This document shows positions 53,071-60,850 of a DNA stretch of 64,000 nt, in pieces; position 1 is the stretch's first letter, and every line of letters starts with the position of its first letter. The notes under the pieces are model-generated. The model worked only from the letters and a program-made list of their open reading frames with translations, had not been told where the DNA came from and searched no databases. Source of the DNA: Burkholderia thailandensis E264. GTDB taxonomy: Bacteria > Pseudomonadota > Gammaproteobacteria > Burkholderiales > Burkholderiaceae. The position numbers and the translations under genes were made by a program. The stretch is from contig NC_007650.1 of NCBI RefSeq assembly GCF_000012365.1, positions 248,001 through 312,000 on the forward strand. Reading direction: 5' to 3'.

Positions 53071-55068
53071 ATGTACGTTTTGATCCGATTGTCTTGCGCC
53101 GCGTGCTCGAGCCTGTTCATCGGCTGCGCGAGCGCTTCGCCGATCGTGCCCGATTCCGCCGCCGCCGCCGCCGACGCCGCGCCCGCGACCGTCGTCAGCG
53201 ACGTCCACGTGTTCGTCGTCCAGCGCGACGGCGCGCTCGACGAGCATGACGATTCGACGCTGCGCGCGAACACCGCGAGCGGCATCGACGACGCCGCCCA
53301 GCGCTACGTGTGGTTCAACAAGGACATCGACCGCGTCGAGCTGCTGCGCGCCGAGACGATCGACCGCGCGGGCGTCGCGCATCCGGTCGGCCCGGAGGCG
53401 GTTCGCGACGTACAGGAGCAGCGCTCCGCCGGCGCGCCGTTCTTCGAGGACGGCGTGCTGCGCTCGGTGATCTTTCCGGGCGTCGATGTGGGCGCGCGCA
53501 CGCGCCTCGTGTTCCGCAAGTCGCGCACGAAGCCGCGCGATCCCGGCTACTTCAGCTACTTCGCGGTGCCGTCGCGCATGCCCGTCGACGCGCAGCGCCT
53601 GATCTTCGATCTGCCCGCCGACATGCCGCTCTACGCGGACGCGCGCGGATACGTCGCACGCGCGCCCGTGACGGAGAACGGCCGCACGCGCTACGAATTC
53701 GATTATCGGCACGGCCCGTATCCGCGCATCGAGCGCGGCTCGGTCGGCTACGCGACGTACGGTGACCGGCTGATGGTATCGACGCTGCGCGATTTCGCGG
53801 CGTTCGCCGGCCGGTATCGCGCGGCGGCCGTCGACGCGAGCGCGGCCGATCCCGCCGTCGCGCGGCTCGCCGAATCGATCGCCGCGAATGCGAATGCGTC
53901 CGGGGCGCGCGCGAAGGCGCGGGCGATCTACGACTGGGTGCGCATGAACGTGCGCTACGTCGCGCTCTTTCTCGGGGAGACCGCGGCCGCGCCGCACAAG
54001 GTGACGGACATCCTGCGCAACCGCTACGGCGACTGCAAGGATCATGTCGCGCTGTTCGGCGCGCTGCTCGCGGCGCTCGGCATCCGCAGCGAGCCGGTGC
54101 TGCTCAATCTCGGCTCCGTCTACACGCTGCCCGACGTGCCCGGCTACGGCGGCGGCGCGATCAGCCACGCGATCACGTGGCTGCCGGATCTCGGCCTGTT
54201 CGCCGATACGACGGTCGGCGGCGTCGAGTTCGGCTATCTGCCGCCCGTCGTGATGGACCGGCCGGCGCTCCTCGTCGACGAGGGCGTGCTGTCGCGCACG
54301 CCCGCCGCGCAGCCGCGCGCGCGCGGCACGCGCCTGCGGATCGACGTCGCGCCGAGCGGGGCCGCGCGCTATCAGTATTACGTCGAGGATGGCGGCTGGA
54401 CCGCCGAGCTCGAGCGCAGCCTGTTCCGGCAGGCGGCGCGCGAGCGCGTGCAGCAGCTCGCGGCCGATCGCCTGCGGCAAAGCGGCTTGCTTGGCACCGC
54501 GCAGGTCGGCACGAGCGAGCGCGACGTGACGGGCGGGCCGTTCTCGACGTCGATGACGGGAACGCTCGAGCACTTCGCATGGCCCGACGGCACGACCGCG
54601 CTGCCGGCGCTGTCGAGCCTCGCGGGCGGCATCGCGACGCAGGTGCAGGGCTGGCTCGCGGAGCCCGTGCGCACGCAGCCGTGGCTGTGCATCGGCGGCG
54701 AGTTCGACGAGCGCGCGCAGATCGCGTTGCCCGACACCATGCGCGTGACCGATCTGCCCGCCGACGCGGCCGTGCACGATCGCTTCTTCGATTACGAATC
54801 GCACTATGTGTTCGACGCGGCGGCGCGCGTCGTGCAGATCACGCGGAGCCTGCGCGCGCGCTTCGCGCATCAGGCGTGCTCGCCGGAAGAATTCGACGCG
54901 GCGCGCGCGTCGCTCGAGCGCATCGAGCGCGATGCGCTCGCGCAGATCGTCGTGCGCGCGAAGGCGCGCGAAGAGGCCCCAATCGATTCGCAACTCGTCG
55001 CCGCCCTTCGCGGCCCTTCGGACTCCGCGCCGGCGAATCCGGATCAGCGCCGGCAGCGCCCGCGATAG
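53071..55068 (+). CDS. Transglutaminase-like protein with DUF3857 domain
   Basis: 665 residues. N-terminal hydrophobic segment with a possible lipobox (SSLFIGC), then a DUF3857-type beta domain (residues about 45-220, including RYVWFNKDIDRVELLRAE). A transglutaminase core follows with Cys in NRYGDCKDHVALFGALL, His in GAISHAITWLP and Asp in GLFADTTVGG, the protease-like triad. Homologues are periplasmic or outer-membrane lipoproteins of unknown substrate. The C-terminus is Arg-rich, and its last 25 nt overlap the convergent tagH gene. Whether it contributes to the type VI system is unknown. Confidence 0.88.
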   Translation: MYVLIRLSCAACSSLFIGCASASPIVPDSAAAAADAAPATVVSDVHVFVVQRDGALDEHDDSTLRANTASGIDDAAQRYVWFNKDIDRVELLRAETIDRAGVAHPVGPEAVRDVQEQRSAGAPFFEDGVLRSVIFPGVDVGARTRLVFRKSRTKPRDPGYFSYFAVPSRMPVDAQRLIFDLPADMPLYADARGYVARAPVTENGRTRYEFDYRHGPYPRIERGSVGYATYGDRLMVSTLRDFAAFAGRYRAAAVDASAADPAVARLAESIAANANASGARAKARAIYDWVRMNVRYVALFLGETAAAPHKVTDILRNRYGDCKDHVALFGALLAALGIRSEPVLLNLGSVYTLPDVPGYGGGAISHAITWLPDLGLFADTTVGGVEFGYLPPVVMDRPALLVDEGVLSRTPAAQPRARGTRLRIDVAPSGAARYQYYVEDGGWTAELERSLFRQAARERVQQLAADRLRQSGLLGTAQVGTSERDVTGGPFSTSMTGTLEHFAWPDGTTALPALSSLAGGIATQVQGWLAEPVRTQPWLCIGGEFDERAQIALPDTMRVTDLPADAAVHDRFFDYESHYVFDAAARVVQITRSLRARFAHQACSPEEFDAARASLERIERDALAQIVVRAKAREEAPIDSQLVAALRGPSDSAPANPDQRRQRPR

Positions 55069-56489
55069 TTCTCCACTTCCGCGTCGTAGGCGCAGAGGAA
55101 CGCCTTGCCGAACACGGACGCGAAATCGTCTTCGATCGCGAACAGCGTGTCGCGATGCGTGGCCACGTAGCGGTCCCACAAGCGCGCCTTGTACAGCACG
55201 GGCACGCGCTTCTCGTGCCACCGCGGCTCGGCGTCGCGCTCGCGCAGGCGCTGCGGCGAGAAGCGCGTGAGCAGGTCCATCAGCGCGGCGCGCATGCCGG
55301 CCACCATGCCGATCTGATGCGCGTGCAGATCCTGGAACGCGTCGGACACCGCGCTTTGCGGCGTCATGAAGCCCGGCAGCGGCAGCCCGAACATCTGGCG
55401 CAGCACCGCGCTGCCGTCCGGCAGCAGCTTCAGCGGATTGTTCTCGCGATCGAGCAGCATCGTCATGTCGGCTTTCACTTCGCGCTTCAGGATGCTGCGC
55501 GACGACAGCAGCTCGACCGTGCCGTTCGCGAACAGCGCGAGCAACTGCCCCGCGACGAACAACTGCTCCGCGGACCAATGGTGCCGCTCGGCCGCGGCGT
55601 CGAGCCCCGCGCCCTCGAAGAACGCCTGCAGCAGCGTCTCGGGCGTCGCCGGCGTCGATGCGCGCACGCGCGACGGCACGTCGTGCGCGTCGCGCGTCTC
55701 GACTGCGTCATTCATATCGTTCGCGTCGCCCGGATGCGCGGGCGGCGCGTCCGAATGCGCGGCGGCGGCCGGCGCGGATTTCGCCGGCTGCACGCGGACG
55801 TGCTGCGTCCATTCGGGCGCGTGATCCGATGGCGTGCCGGTTGGCGGCCCGCGGCCGTCGCCTTCTCGCGCGACGCCGGCCTGCGCATCGAGATGGCCTT
55901 GCGGCTGCGCGAACAGGTCGAGCGGATCGGTCGATAGCTGATGCAGCTCGCGCGGCGCGGCGCGCGCCGGCGAATCGTGATGGCGCGACGGCGCGGCGCC
56001 CGGCCGCTCGCCGGACTTGCCGCTCGCGTCCTGCGTCCTGCCGAGCCCGAAGCGATCGTGCAGCAGGCCCCACAGCTTGTTGCCCGCGCCCCGCGTCTGC
56101 GCGTGCGATGCCGATGCCGATGCCGCCGGCGGCGCGGCGGCCGCCGCTTCGATGGTCCGCTCGATCATCGCGTCGTCGGGCTCCGCGCGCAGCAGGTAAG
56201 GGCCGATCCGGATGATGTCGCCCATGTTCAGGCGCTGCGCCTGCGCATAGCCGATCGGCACGCGGTTCACCTCGATCGTCGACACGCTGCTCAGGTTCTT
56301 CAGCAGGCACGCGTCGTCGGCCACTTGCAGCAGCGCCTGAAGGCGCGAGATTTGCCGCGTGTCGTCGCGCAGCACGAGGTGATTGTCGCTGTCGCGGCCG
56401 ATCGTGCCGCCCGGCGGGTGAAACACGACGGCGTTGCGGTCGTCGGTGCCGACCGGCTCGCCCGCGTGTTCGATAACGGTCAGTTGCAT
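55044..56489 (-). CDS. tagH: Type VI secretion FHA-domain protein TagH
   Basis: 481 residues. N-terminal FHA domain (GGTIGRDSDNHLVLRD, ISRLQALLQ, LSSVSTIEVNRVPIG) that should bind a phosphothreonine partner, a low-complexity linker (residues about 110-250), and a C-terminal T6SS-FHA domain (DPLDLFAQ..., FEGAGL, EDDFASVFGKAFLCAYDAEVE). In other systems TagH/Fha works with PpkA/PppA in post-translational T6SS activation; those kinase/phosphatase genes are not in view. The 3' end overlaps the transglutaminase-like gene. Start at MQLTVIEHAG. Confidence 0.9.
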   Translation of the reverse strand: MQLTVIEHAGEPVGTDDRNAVVFHPPGGTIGRDSDNHLVLRDDTRQISRLQALLQVADDACLLKNLSSVSTIEVNRVPIGYAQAQRLNMGDIIRIGPYLLRAEPDDAMIERTIEAAAAAPPAASASASHAQTRGAGNKLWGLLHDRFGLGRTQDASGKSGERPGAAPSRHHDSPARAAPRELHQLSTDPLDLFAQPQGHLDAQAGVAREGDGRGPPTGTPSDHAPEWTQHVRVQPAKSAPAAAAHSDAPPAHPGDANDMNDAVETRDAHDVPSRVRASTPATPETLLQAFFEGAGLDAAAERHHWSAEQLFVAGQLLALFANGTVELLSSRSILKREVKADMTMLLDRENNPLKLLPDGSAVLRQMFGLPLPGFMTPQSAVSDAFQDLHAHQIGMVAGMRAALMDLLTRFSPQRLRERDAEPRWHEKRVPVLYKARLWDRYVATHRDTLFAIEDDFASVFGKAFLCAYDAEVENYRGRCRR

Positions 56490-56543
56490 GTCGATGCGTC
56501 GTTCGATGGATGAAGCGTTCGCATGAAAGCCGATTCGATTCGT

Positions 56544-56942
56544 TCAGGACGACGACGCATGTCTGCGACGCGCGTACTCGAACGCCGGCCCCCAGATCGG
56601 ATGCCCCTTCTCGGCAGGGGACAGATCGAAGCGCGGATTGAGATCGAGAATTCTCGAGAACTCGGCGCGGCATTGCGTGATGCGCCTCGTCAAGCAATAG
56701 CTGAACGCGAGCAGCTTATGCGCGGCGACCTGCGTGTTGACGTCGGCGCCGTCGATCTCGTGCGCACGGCTGCCGAGCAGCGCGATCGCGCGCCGGTAGT
56801 CGCCCGCGTCGTATGCGGCGTGCGCGCTGTCGAGCGTCGCCTGCGCGACGGATGGCGTTGGGGAAATCGTGCCCGTGCCGCAGCCGCTCATTCCCGCCAA
56901 CAAAAAGCCAAGAAAAATGTAAAGCGAAGAGCGGCCTTTCAT
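56544..56942 (-). CDS. Small TPR-like lipoprotein of the T6SS locus
   Basis: 132 residues. Lipoprotein signal with lipobox (FLLAGMSGC). The mature part resembles a tetratricopeptide repeat pair (AHAAYDAGDYRRAIALLGS, then FSYCLTRRITQCRAEFSRIL), a usual trait of accessory lipoproteins next to tagH or tssJ in Burkholderia T6SS clusters. A C-terminal LDLNPRFDLSPAEKGHPIWGP follows the repeat logic. It lies 54 nt upstream of tagH on the same strand and diverges from tssJ. Specific function unknown. Confidence 0.75.
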   Translation of the reverse strand: MKGRSSLYIFLGFLLAGMSGCGTGTISPTPSVAQATLDSAHAAYDAGDYRRAIALLGSRAHEIDGADVNTQVAAHKLLAFSYCLTRRITQCRAEFSRILDLNPRFDLSPAEKGHPIWGPAFEYARRRHASSS

Positions 56943-57597
56943 TCTTGAATCGACGGATATTGGTGGAATGGACGTGGCGTTGCGCCGTGCCGTTCGATTC
57001 TAGTTCCCATAATTGGAAATGGATCGCCTGTTACCTTTTGTTTCAACTTGAAACAATACGTCGAATTAAAGTCCGCTTCCGGCCGGGGCTTTGCCTTGTG
57101 AAGCGCATCAGTTGAACCTATAGTTCGGTGTGCTTTTTGTTTTCGTCGGTTGTTTTGCAGCGCTCATCCCAGCGAGTAAAAGCTTGTCGTTTATTTGGCG
57201 GCATAAAGGGCTTGGCGCGAATCAAGCTCCGCGGCCCTGCCCTCGCGGCAAGTGGGCGCGGGGCGCGGGGCGCGTGGCGGCTACCCGGCCGGCGTTCGCG
57301 CGGACCGGATCGGGCGGCCGCGGCGAATCAGACCCCTGGGCGGTGTCAGGCTTTGTCCGGAAGTCACTCAACTGATCGAATTTCCAGCAATTTAAATTCA
57401 CCCAAAAATTATTGGTGATTTGACCCGTCTTTTATTTAAAAAATGCAGGTTGAAATCACAATGAAAGGACGCGGAAATTACAAATTAATGGGCCTAATCG
57501 GGTTCGGTCAGATCGTCACCTTATTTAAATTGGTTCCGGCCTTTTTATTCGGAAAGCCGGCGGGCATGTTATTGCGATGCAAGGAAAGAGGCGGAAA
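56943..57597. other. AT-rich divergent promoter region of the T6SS locus
   Basis: 655 bp between the lipoprotein gene (minus) and tssJ (plus). AT-rich at 56990-57080 and 57370-57550, including a 15-bp palindrome GTTTCAA-C-TTGAAAC at 57040-57054. A short frame from 57443 runs into tssJ but has no ribosome-binding site and was not called. The size and AT content suggest complex regulation. Confidence 0.6.
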
Positions 57598-58116
57598 ATG
57601 CGACTGCGATTCAGTGGTTCCGTCGCGCTGGGAGGCGCGCTGCTGCTCGCCGGGTGCGGTGCGACCGAGCGTTCCGTTGCGGTGCCGTATTCGATCGCGC
57701 TCGACGTCGCGCCCGACGTCAATCCGGACATCAATCGCAAGCCGTCGCCGATCGTGCTGAAGGTGTTCCAGTTGAAGACGGCGTCCGCGTTCGAGAGCGC
57801 CGATTTCTTCTCGCTGCAGGACAAGCCGCAGAGCGTGCTCGGCGCGGATCTGCTCGGCGTCGACCGGATCATCCTGCGGCCGGGCGATGCGCGCACGCTG
57901 CACTATCGCGGCAACGTCGACGCGGGCGCGATCGGCATCGTCGCCGAATACCGCGTGCTCGAGAAGAACCGCTGGCGGATGACGGTGCCGCTGCCGCGCG
58001 CGAAGCAACTGAACCTGTACCGATTCTGGCAAACCTCGCCGAGCGAGATGAAGCTGCAGGTCGCCGTGAAGAACGGCGGCATCGGCCTCGGCGGCGATTC
58101 GCGAGTACGTCGATGA
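57598..58116 (+). CDS. tssJ: Type VI secretion lipoprotein TssJ
   Basis: 172 residues. The signal with lipobox LLAGC (MRLRFSGSVALGGALLLAGC) predicts anchoring in the outer membrane. The mature domain has the transthyretin-like TssJ pattern: SIALDVAPDVNPDINRKPSP, IVLKVFQLKTASAFESADFF, and LNLYRF near the end. TssJ holds TssM at the outer membrane in the TssJLM complex. The start at 57598 gives the lipoprotein signal; an ATG 21 nt upstream would add basic residues. The stop overlaps tssK by ATGA. Confidence 0.92.
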   Translation: MRLRFSGSVALGGALLLAGCGATERSVAVPYSIALDVAPDVNPDINRKPSPIVLKVFQLKTASAFESADFFSLQDKPQSVLGADLLGVDRIILRPGDARTLHYRGNVDAGAIGIVAEYRVLEKNRWRMTVPLPRAKQLNLYRFWQTSPSEMKLQVAVKNGGIGLGGDSRVRR

Positions 58117-59519
58117 ACGAGCCGGTATTGTCCGCGACCCCCGCGGCGGCGTTGCGCCAGCGTGTGATCTGGACCGAGGGCATGTTCCTGCGGCCGCAGC
58201 ATTTCCAGCAGCTCGAGCGGCATTGGGAACGCTACGTCGGCATGCGCTGCCTGCCGTTGCAGGGCTTCTACTGGGGCTACGACGCGCTTCAAATCGACCG
58301 CGAGCTGCTCGCGCTCGGCAAGGTCGCGCTGCTCGCCGCGACCGGCGTGATGCGCGACGGCACGCCGTTCGATCTGTCGCATCCGGACGATCGGCCCGAG
58401 CCGCTCGACGTGCCCGCCGACGCGAAGGATCAGCTCGTCGTGCTCGCGCTGCCGCTCTGGCGCGGCGGCGCGCAGGAGGTGTCGTTCGGCGGCGAAGGCA
58501 ACGGAAGCGGCAACGGAAGCGGCAACGGCAACGCGGGCGCGGGTTTCGCGCGCTACGTCGTGCGCGAGCACGAAATCGCCGACGCGAACGAGGTCGCGCT
58601 CGGCCCCGCGCTGTTGCAGACCGGTCGCCTGAACGTGCGCCTGATGCTCGAATCCGAATTGACGGGCGACTGGGAGGCGCTCGGCGTCGCGCGGATCGTC
58701 GAGCGGCGCACCGATGGGCGGCTGCTCGTCGACGACGGCTACATTCCGCCGCGACTCGTCGCGCAGCGCGATCCGGTGCTGCTGCGTCACACGCGCGAGC
58801 TGCACGGGCTGCTCACGCAGCGCAGCGAGGCGCTCGGCGAGCGCCTGTCGGAGCCGGGGCGCGGCGGCGTGTCCGAAGTGGCCGACTTCCTGCTGCTGCA
58901 ACTCGTCAACCGCTATCTGGCGCTCACGTGGCACGCGCAGCAGGACGTCGCCGCGCATCCGGAGACGCTGTTCCGGGATTGGCTGAAGCTCGCGTGCGAT
59001 CTGAGCACGTTCACTGCGGCGGGCCGTCGGCCGCAGTCGCTCGCCATCTACCGGCACGACGATCTGCGCGCGAGTTTCGGCGAACTGATGGCGGAGCTGC
59101 GCCGCTCGCTGTCGACGGTGCTCGAGCAGAACGCGATCCAGATCGAGCTGCGCGATGCGGGCAACGGGATGAAGGTCGCGACGATCGCCGATCCGGCGCT
59201 GCGCGATACCGCGGGCTTCGTGCTCGCGGTGCGCGCCGACGTGCCGGCCGACAGCCTGCGTGCGCGCTTTCCCGCGCAGGCGAAGCTCGGGCCCGTCGAG
59301 CGGATTCGCGATCTCGTGCAATTGCAGCTGCCGGGCATCGCGATGCGGCAGTTGCCCGTCGCGCCTCGGCAGATTCCGTATCACGCGGGCCACACGTACT
59401 TCGAGATCGACAAGGGCGGCGAGATGTGGAAGCAGCTCGAACGCTCCGGCGGCCTCGCATTTCATTTCGCCGGCGAATTCCCGGGACTCTCGATGGAGTT
59501 CTGGGCGATTCGCGGGTGA
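58113..59519 (+). CDS. tssK: Type VI secretion baseplate protein TssK
   Basis: 468 residues. Typical opening RVIWTEGMFLRPQHFQQLERHWE, then DGTPFDLSHPDDRPEPLDVP, GRLLVDDGYIPPRL and C-terminal LPGIAMRQLPVAPRQIPYHAGHT-type segments (split here), all as in VasE/ImpJ family proteins. TssK connects the baseplate to the TssJLM membrane complex. An insertion rich in Gly/Asn/Ser (GGEGNGSGNGSGNGNAG, about residue 130) is encoded by short repeats and probably lies in a loop. Overlaps tssJ by 4 nt. Confidence 0.94.
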   Translation: MNEPVLSATPAAALRQRVIWTEGMFLRPQHFQQLERHWERYVGMRCLPLQGFYWGYDALQIDRELLALGKVALLAATGVMRDGTPFDLSHPDDRPEPLDVPADAKDQLVVLALPLWRGGAQEVSFGGEGNGSGNGSGNGNAGAGFARYVVREHEIADANEVALGPALLQTGRLNVRLMLESELTGDWEALGVARIVERRTDGRLLVDDGYIPPRLVAQRDPVLLRHTRELHGLLTQRSEALGERLSEPGRGGVSEVADFLLLQLVNRYLALTWHAQQDVAAHPETLFRDWLKLACDLSTFTAAGRRPQSLAIYRHDDLRASFGELMAELRRSLSTVLEQNAIQIELRDAGNGMKVATIADPALRDTAGFVLAVRADVPADSLRARFPAQAKLGPVERIRDLVQLQLPGIAMRQLPVAPRQIPYHAGHTYFEIDKGGEMWKQLERSGGLAFHFAGEFPGLSMEFWAIRG

Positions 59520-59534
59520 GGGCGGTATCGCGCG

Positions 59535-60848
59535 ATGAACACTTCTTCCGATTCGTTCTCGGCCGGCACGGGCGGATTCGTGCCGCCGAACCCGGGCGGC
59601 GCGTTGCCGGCCGCCGCGCCCGCGTCCGCGGCCGCGTCGCAGCCGCGGCCGGGCCGGTGGGCGGCGAGCGGCACGAATCCGCTCGTCGCGGCCGCGAATC
59701 CGCTGCTGAACCTCGTGCCGCAGATTCGCTCGACGGTCCATCATCCGAATCCCGCGTGGCTGCGCGAGCATCTCGTCGTCGAGATCCGCCAGTTCGAGGA
59801 GCGCGCGCAGCAGGCGGGCGTCGCGTCCGAGGCGATCATCGGCGCGCGCTACTGCCTGTGCACGGCGCTCGACGAGGCGGCCGCGCTGACGCCGTGGGGC
59901 GGCAGCGTGTGGTCGTCGCACAGTCTGCTCGTGTCGTTCCACAACGAGACGTGGGGCGGCGAGAAGTTCTTCCATCTGCTGGAGCGGCTGTCGCAGCAGC
60001 CGCGCCAGCATCTCGACCTGCTCGAGCTGCTGTACTTCTGCCTCGCGCTCGGCTTCGAGGGGCGCTATCGCGTGCTCGACAACGGCCGCACGCAGCTCGA
60101 CGCGGTGCGCCGCCAGCTCGCGCAGACGATCCGCTCGGTGCGCGGCGAGTTCGATCCGGCGCTCTCGCCGCATTGGCGCGACGTCGTCACGCGCGACGTC
60201 ACGCGGCGCTTCACGGTGCCGCTGTGGGTGTGCGTCGCGCTCGCGCTGCTCGTGGGCTTCGGCGTGTTCGCGGGGCTGCGCATCGCGCTCGCCGGGCATT
60301 CGGACCGGCTGTTCGCATCGATCGACGCGCTGCACGTGCCGAAGCTGGAGCCGGCGCAGCCCGCGCCGCGTCCGGCGCCCGCGCCGCGCGTCGCGAAGTT
60401 CCTCGAGCCGGAGATCGCCGCGGGGCTCGTGAGCGTGCGCGACGAAGCCGACCGCAGCGTGATCGTGCTGCGCGGCGACGGCCTGTTCGGGTCCGGCTCG
60501 ACCTCGGTGATCGATCGCTACATGCCGGTGCTCACGCGCATCGCCGACGCGCTGAACCAGGTGCCGGGCAGCGTGCGCGTGAGCGGCTACACCGACGACA
60601 CGCCGGTGCACACCGCGCGCTTCGCGTCGAACTGGGACTTGTCGCGCGAGCGCGCGGAGGCGGTCCGCGGCCTGATCGCCGCGCGGCTCGACCGTCCGGA
60701 CCGGATCACGGCCGAAGGGCGCGGCACGCTCGATCCGGTCGCGCCGAACGATTCGCCGGCGAACCGCGCGCGCAACCGGCGCGTCGAGATCACGCTGATG
60801 CTCGCGCCCGGCGGCGACGCCGCGCGCGCGGCGAAGGAGGCGCCCTGA
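59535..60848 (+). CDS. tssL: Type VI secretion protein TssL with OmpA-like C-terminus
   Basis: 437 residues. A proline/alanine-rich N-terminus is followed by the DotU/TssL cytoplasmic domain (NPLLNLVPQIR, ARYCLCTALDEAA, WGGEKFFHLLERL) and one membrane helix at about 227-250 (VPLWVCVALALLVGFGVF). The periplasmic part has an OmpA-like peptidoglycan-binding domain (VIVLRGDGLFGSGS, VRVSGYTDD, NRARNRRVEI). This is the evolved TssL variant that anchors the system to the cell wall. It lies 15 nt after tssK and 2 nt before tssM. Confidence 0.94.
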   Translation: MNTSSDSFSAGTGGFVPPNPGGALPAAAPASAAASQPRPGRWAASGTNPLVAAANPLLNLVPQIRSTVHHPNPAWLREHLVVEIRQFEERAQQAGVASEAIIGARYCLCTALDEAAALTPWGGSVWSSHSLLVSFHNETWGGEKFFHLLERLSQQPRQHLDLLELLYFCLALGFEGRYRVLDNGRTQLDAVRRQLAQTIRSVRGEFDPALSPHWRDVVTRDVTRRFTVPLWVCVALALLVGFGVFAGLRIALAGHSDRLFASIDALHVPKLEPAQPAPRPAPAPRVAKFLEPEIAAGLVSVRDEADRSVIVLRGDGLFGSGSTSVIDRYMPVLTRIADALNQVPGSVRVSGYTDDTPVHTARFASNWDLSRERAEAVRGLIAARLDRPDRITAEGRGTLDPVAPNDSPANRARNRRVEITLMLAPGGDAARAAKEAP

Positions 60849-60850
60849 GC

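Noticed and set aside
57443..57760. Small plus-strand frame with a hydrophobic stretch running into tssJ
   Set aside because: No ribosome-binding site, overlaps most of the start of tssJ, and its last third is the tssJ sequence out of frame.
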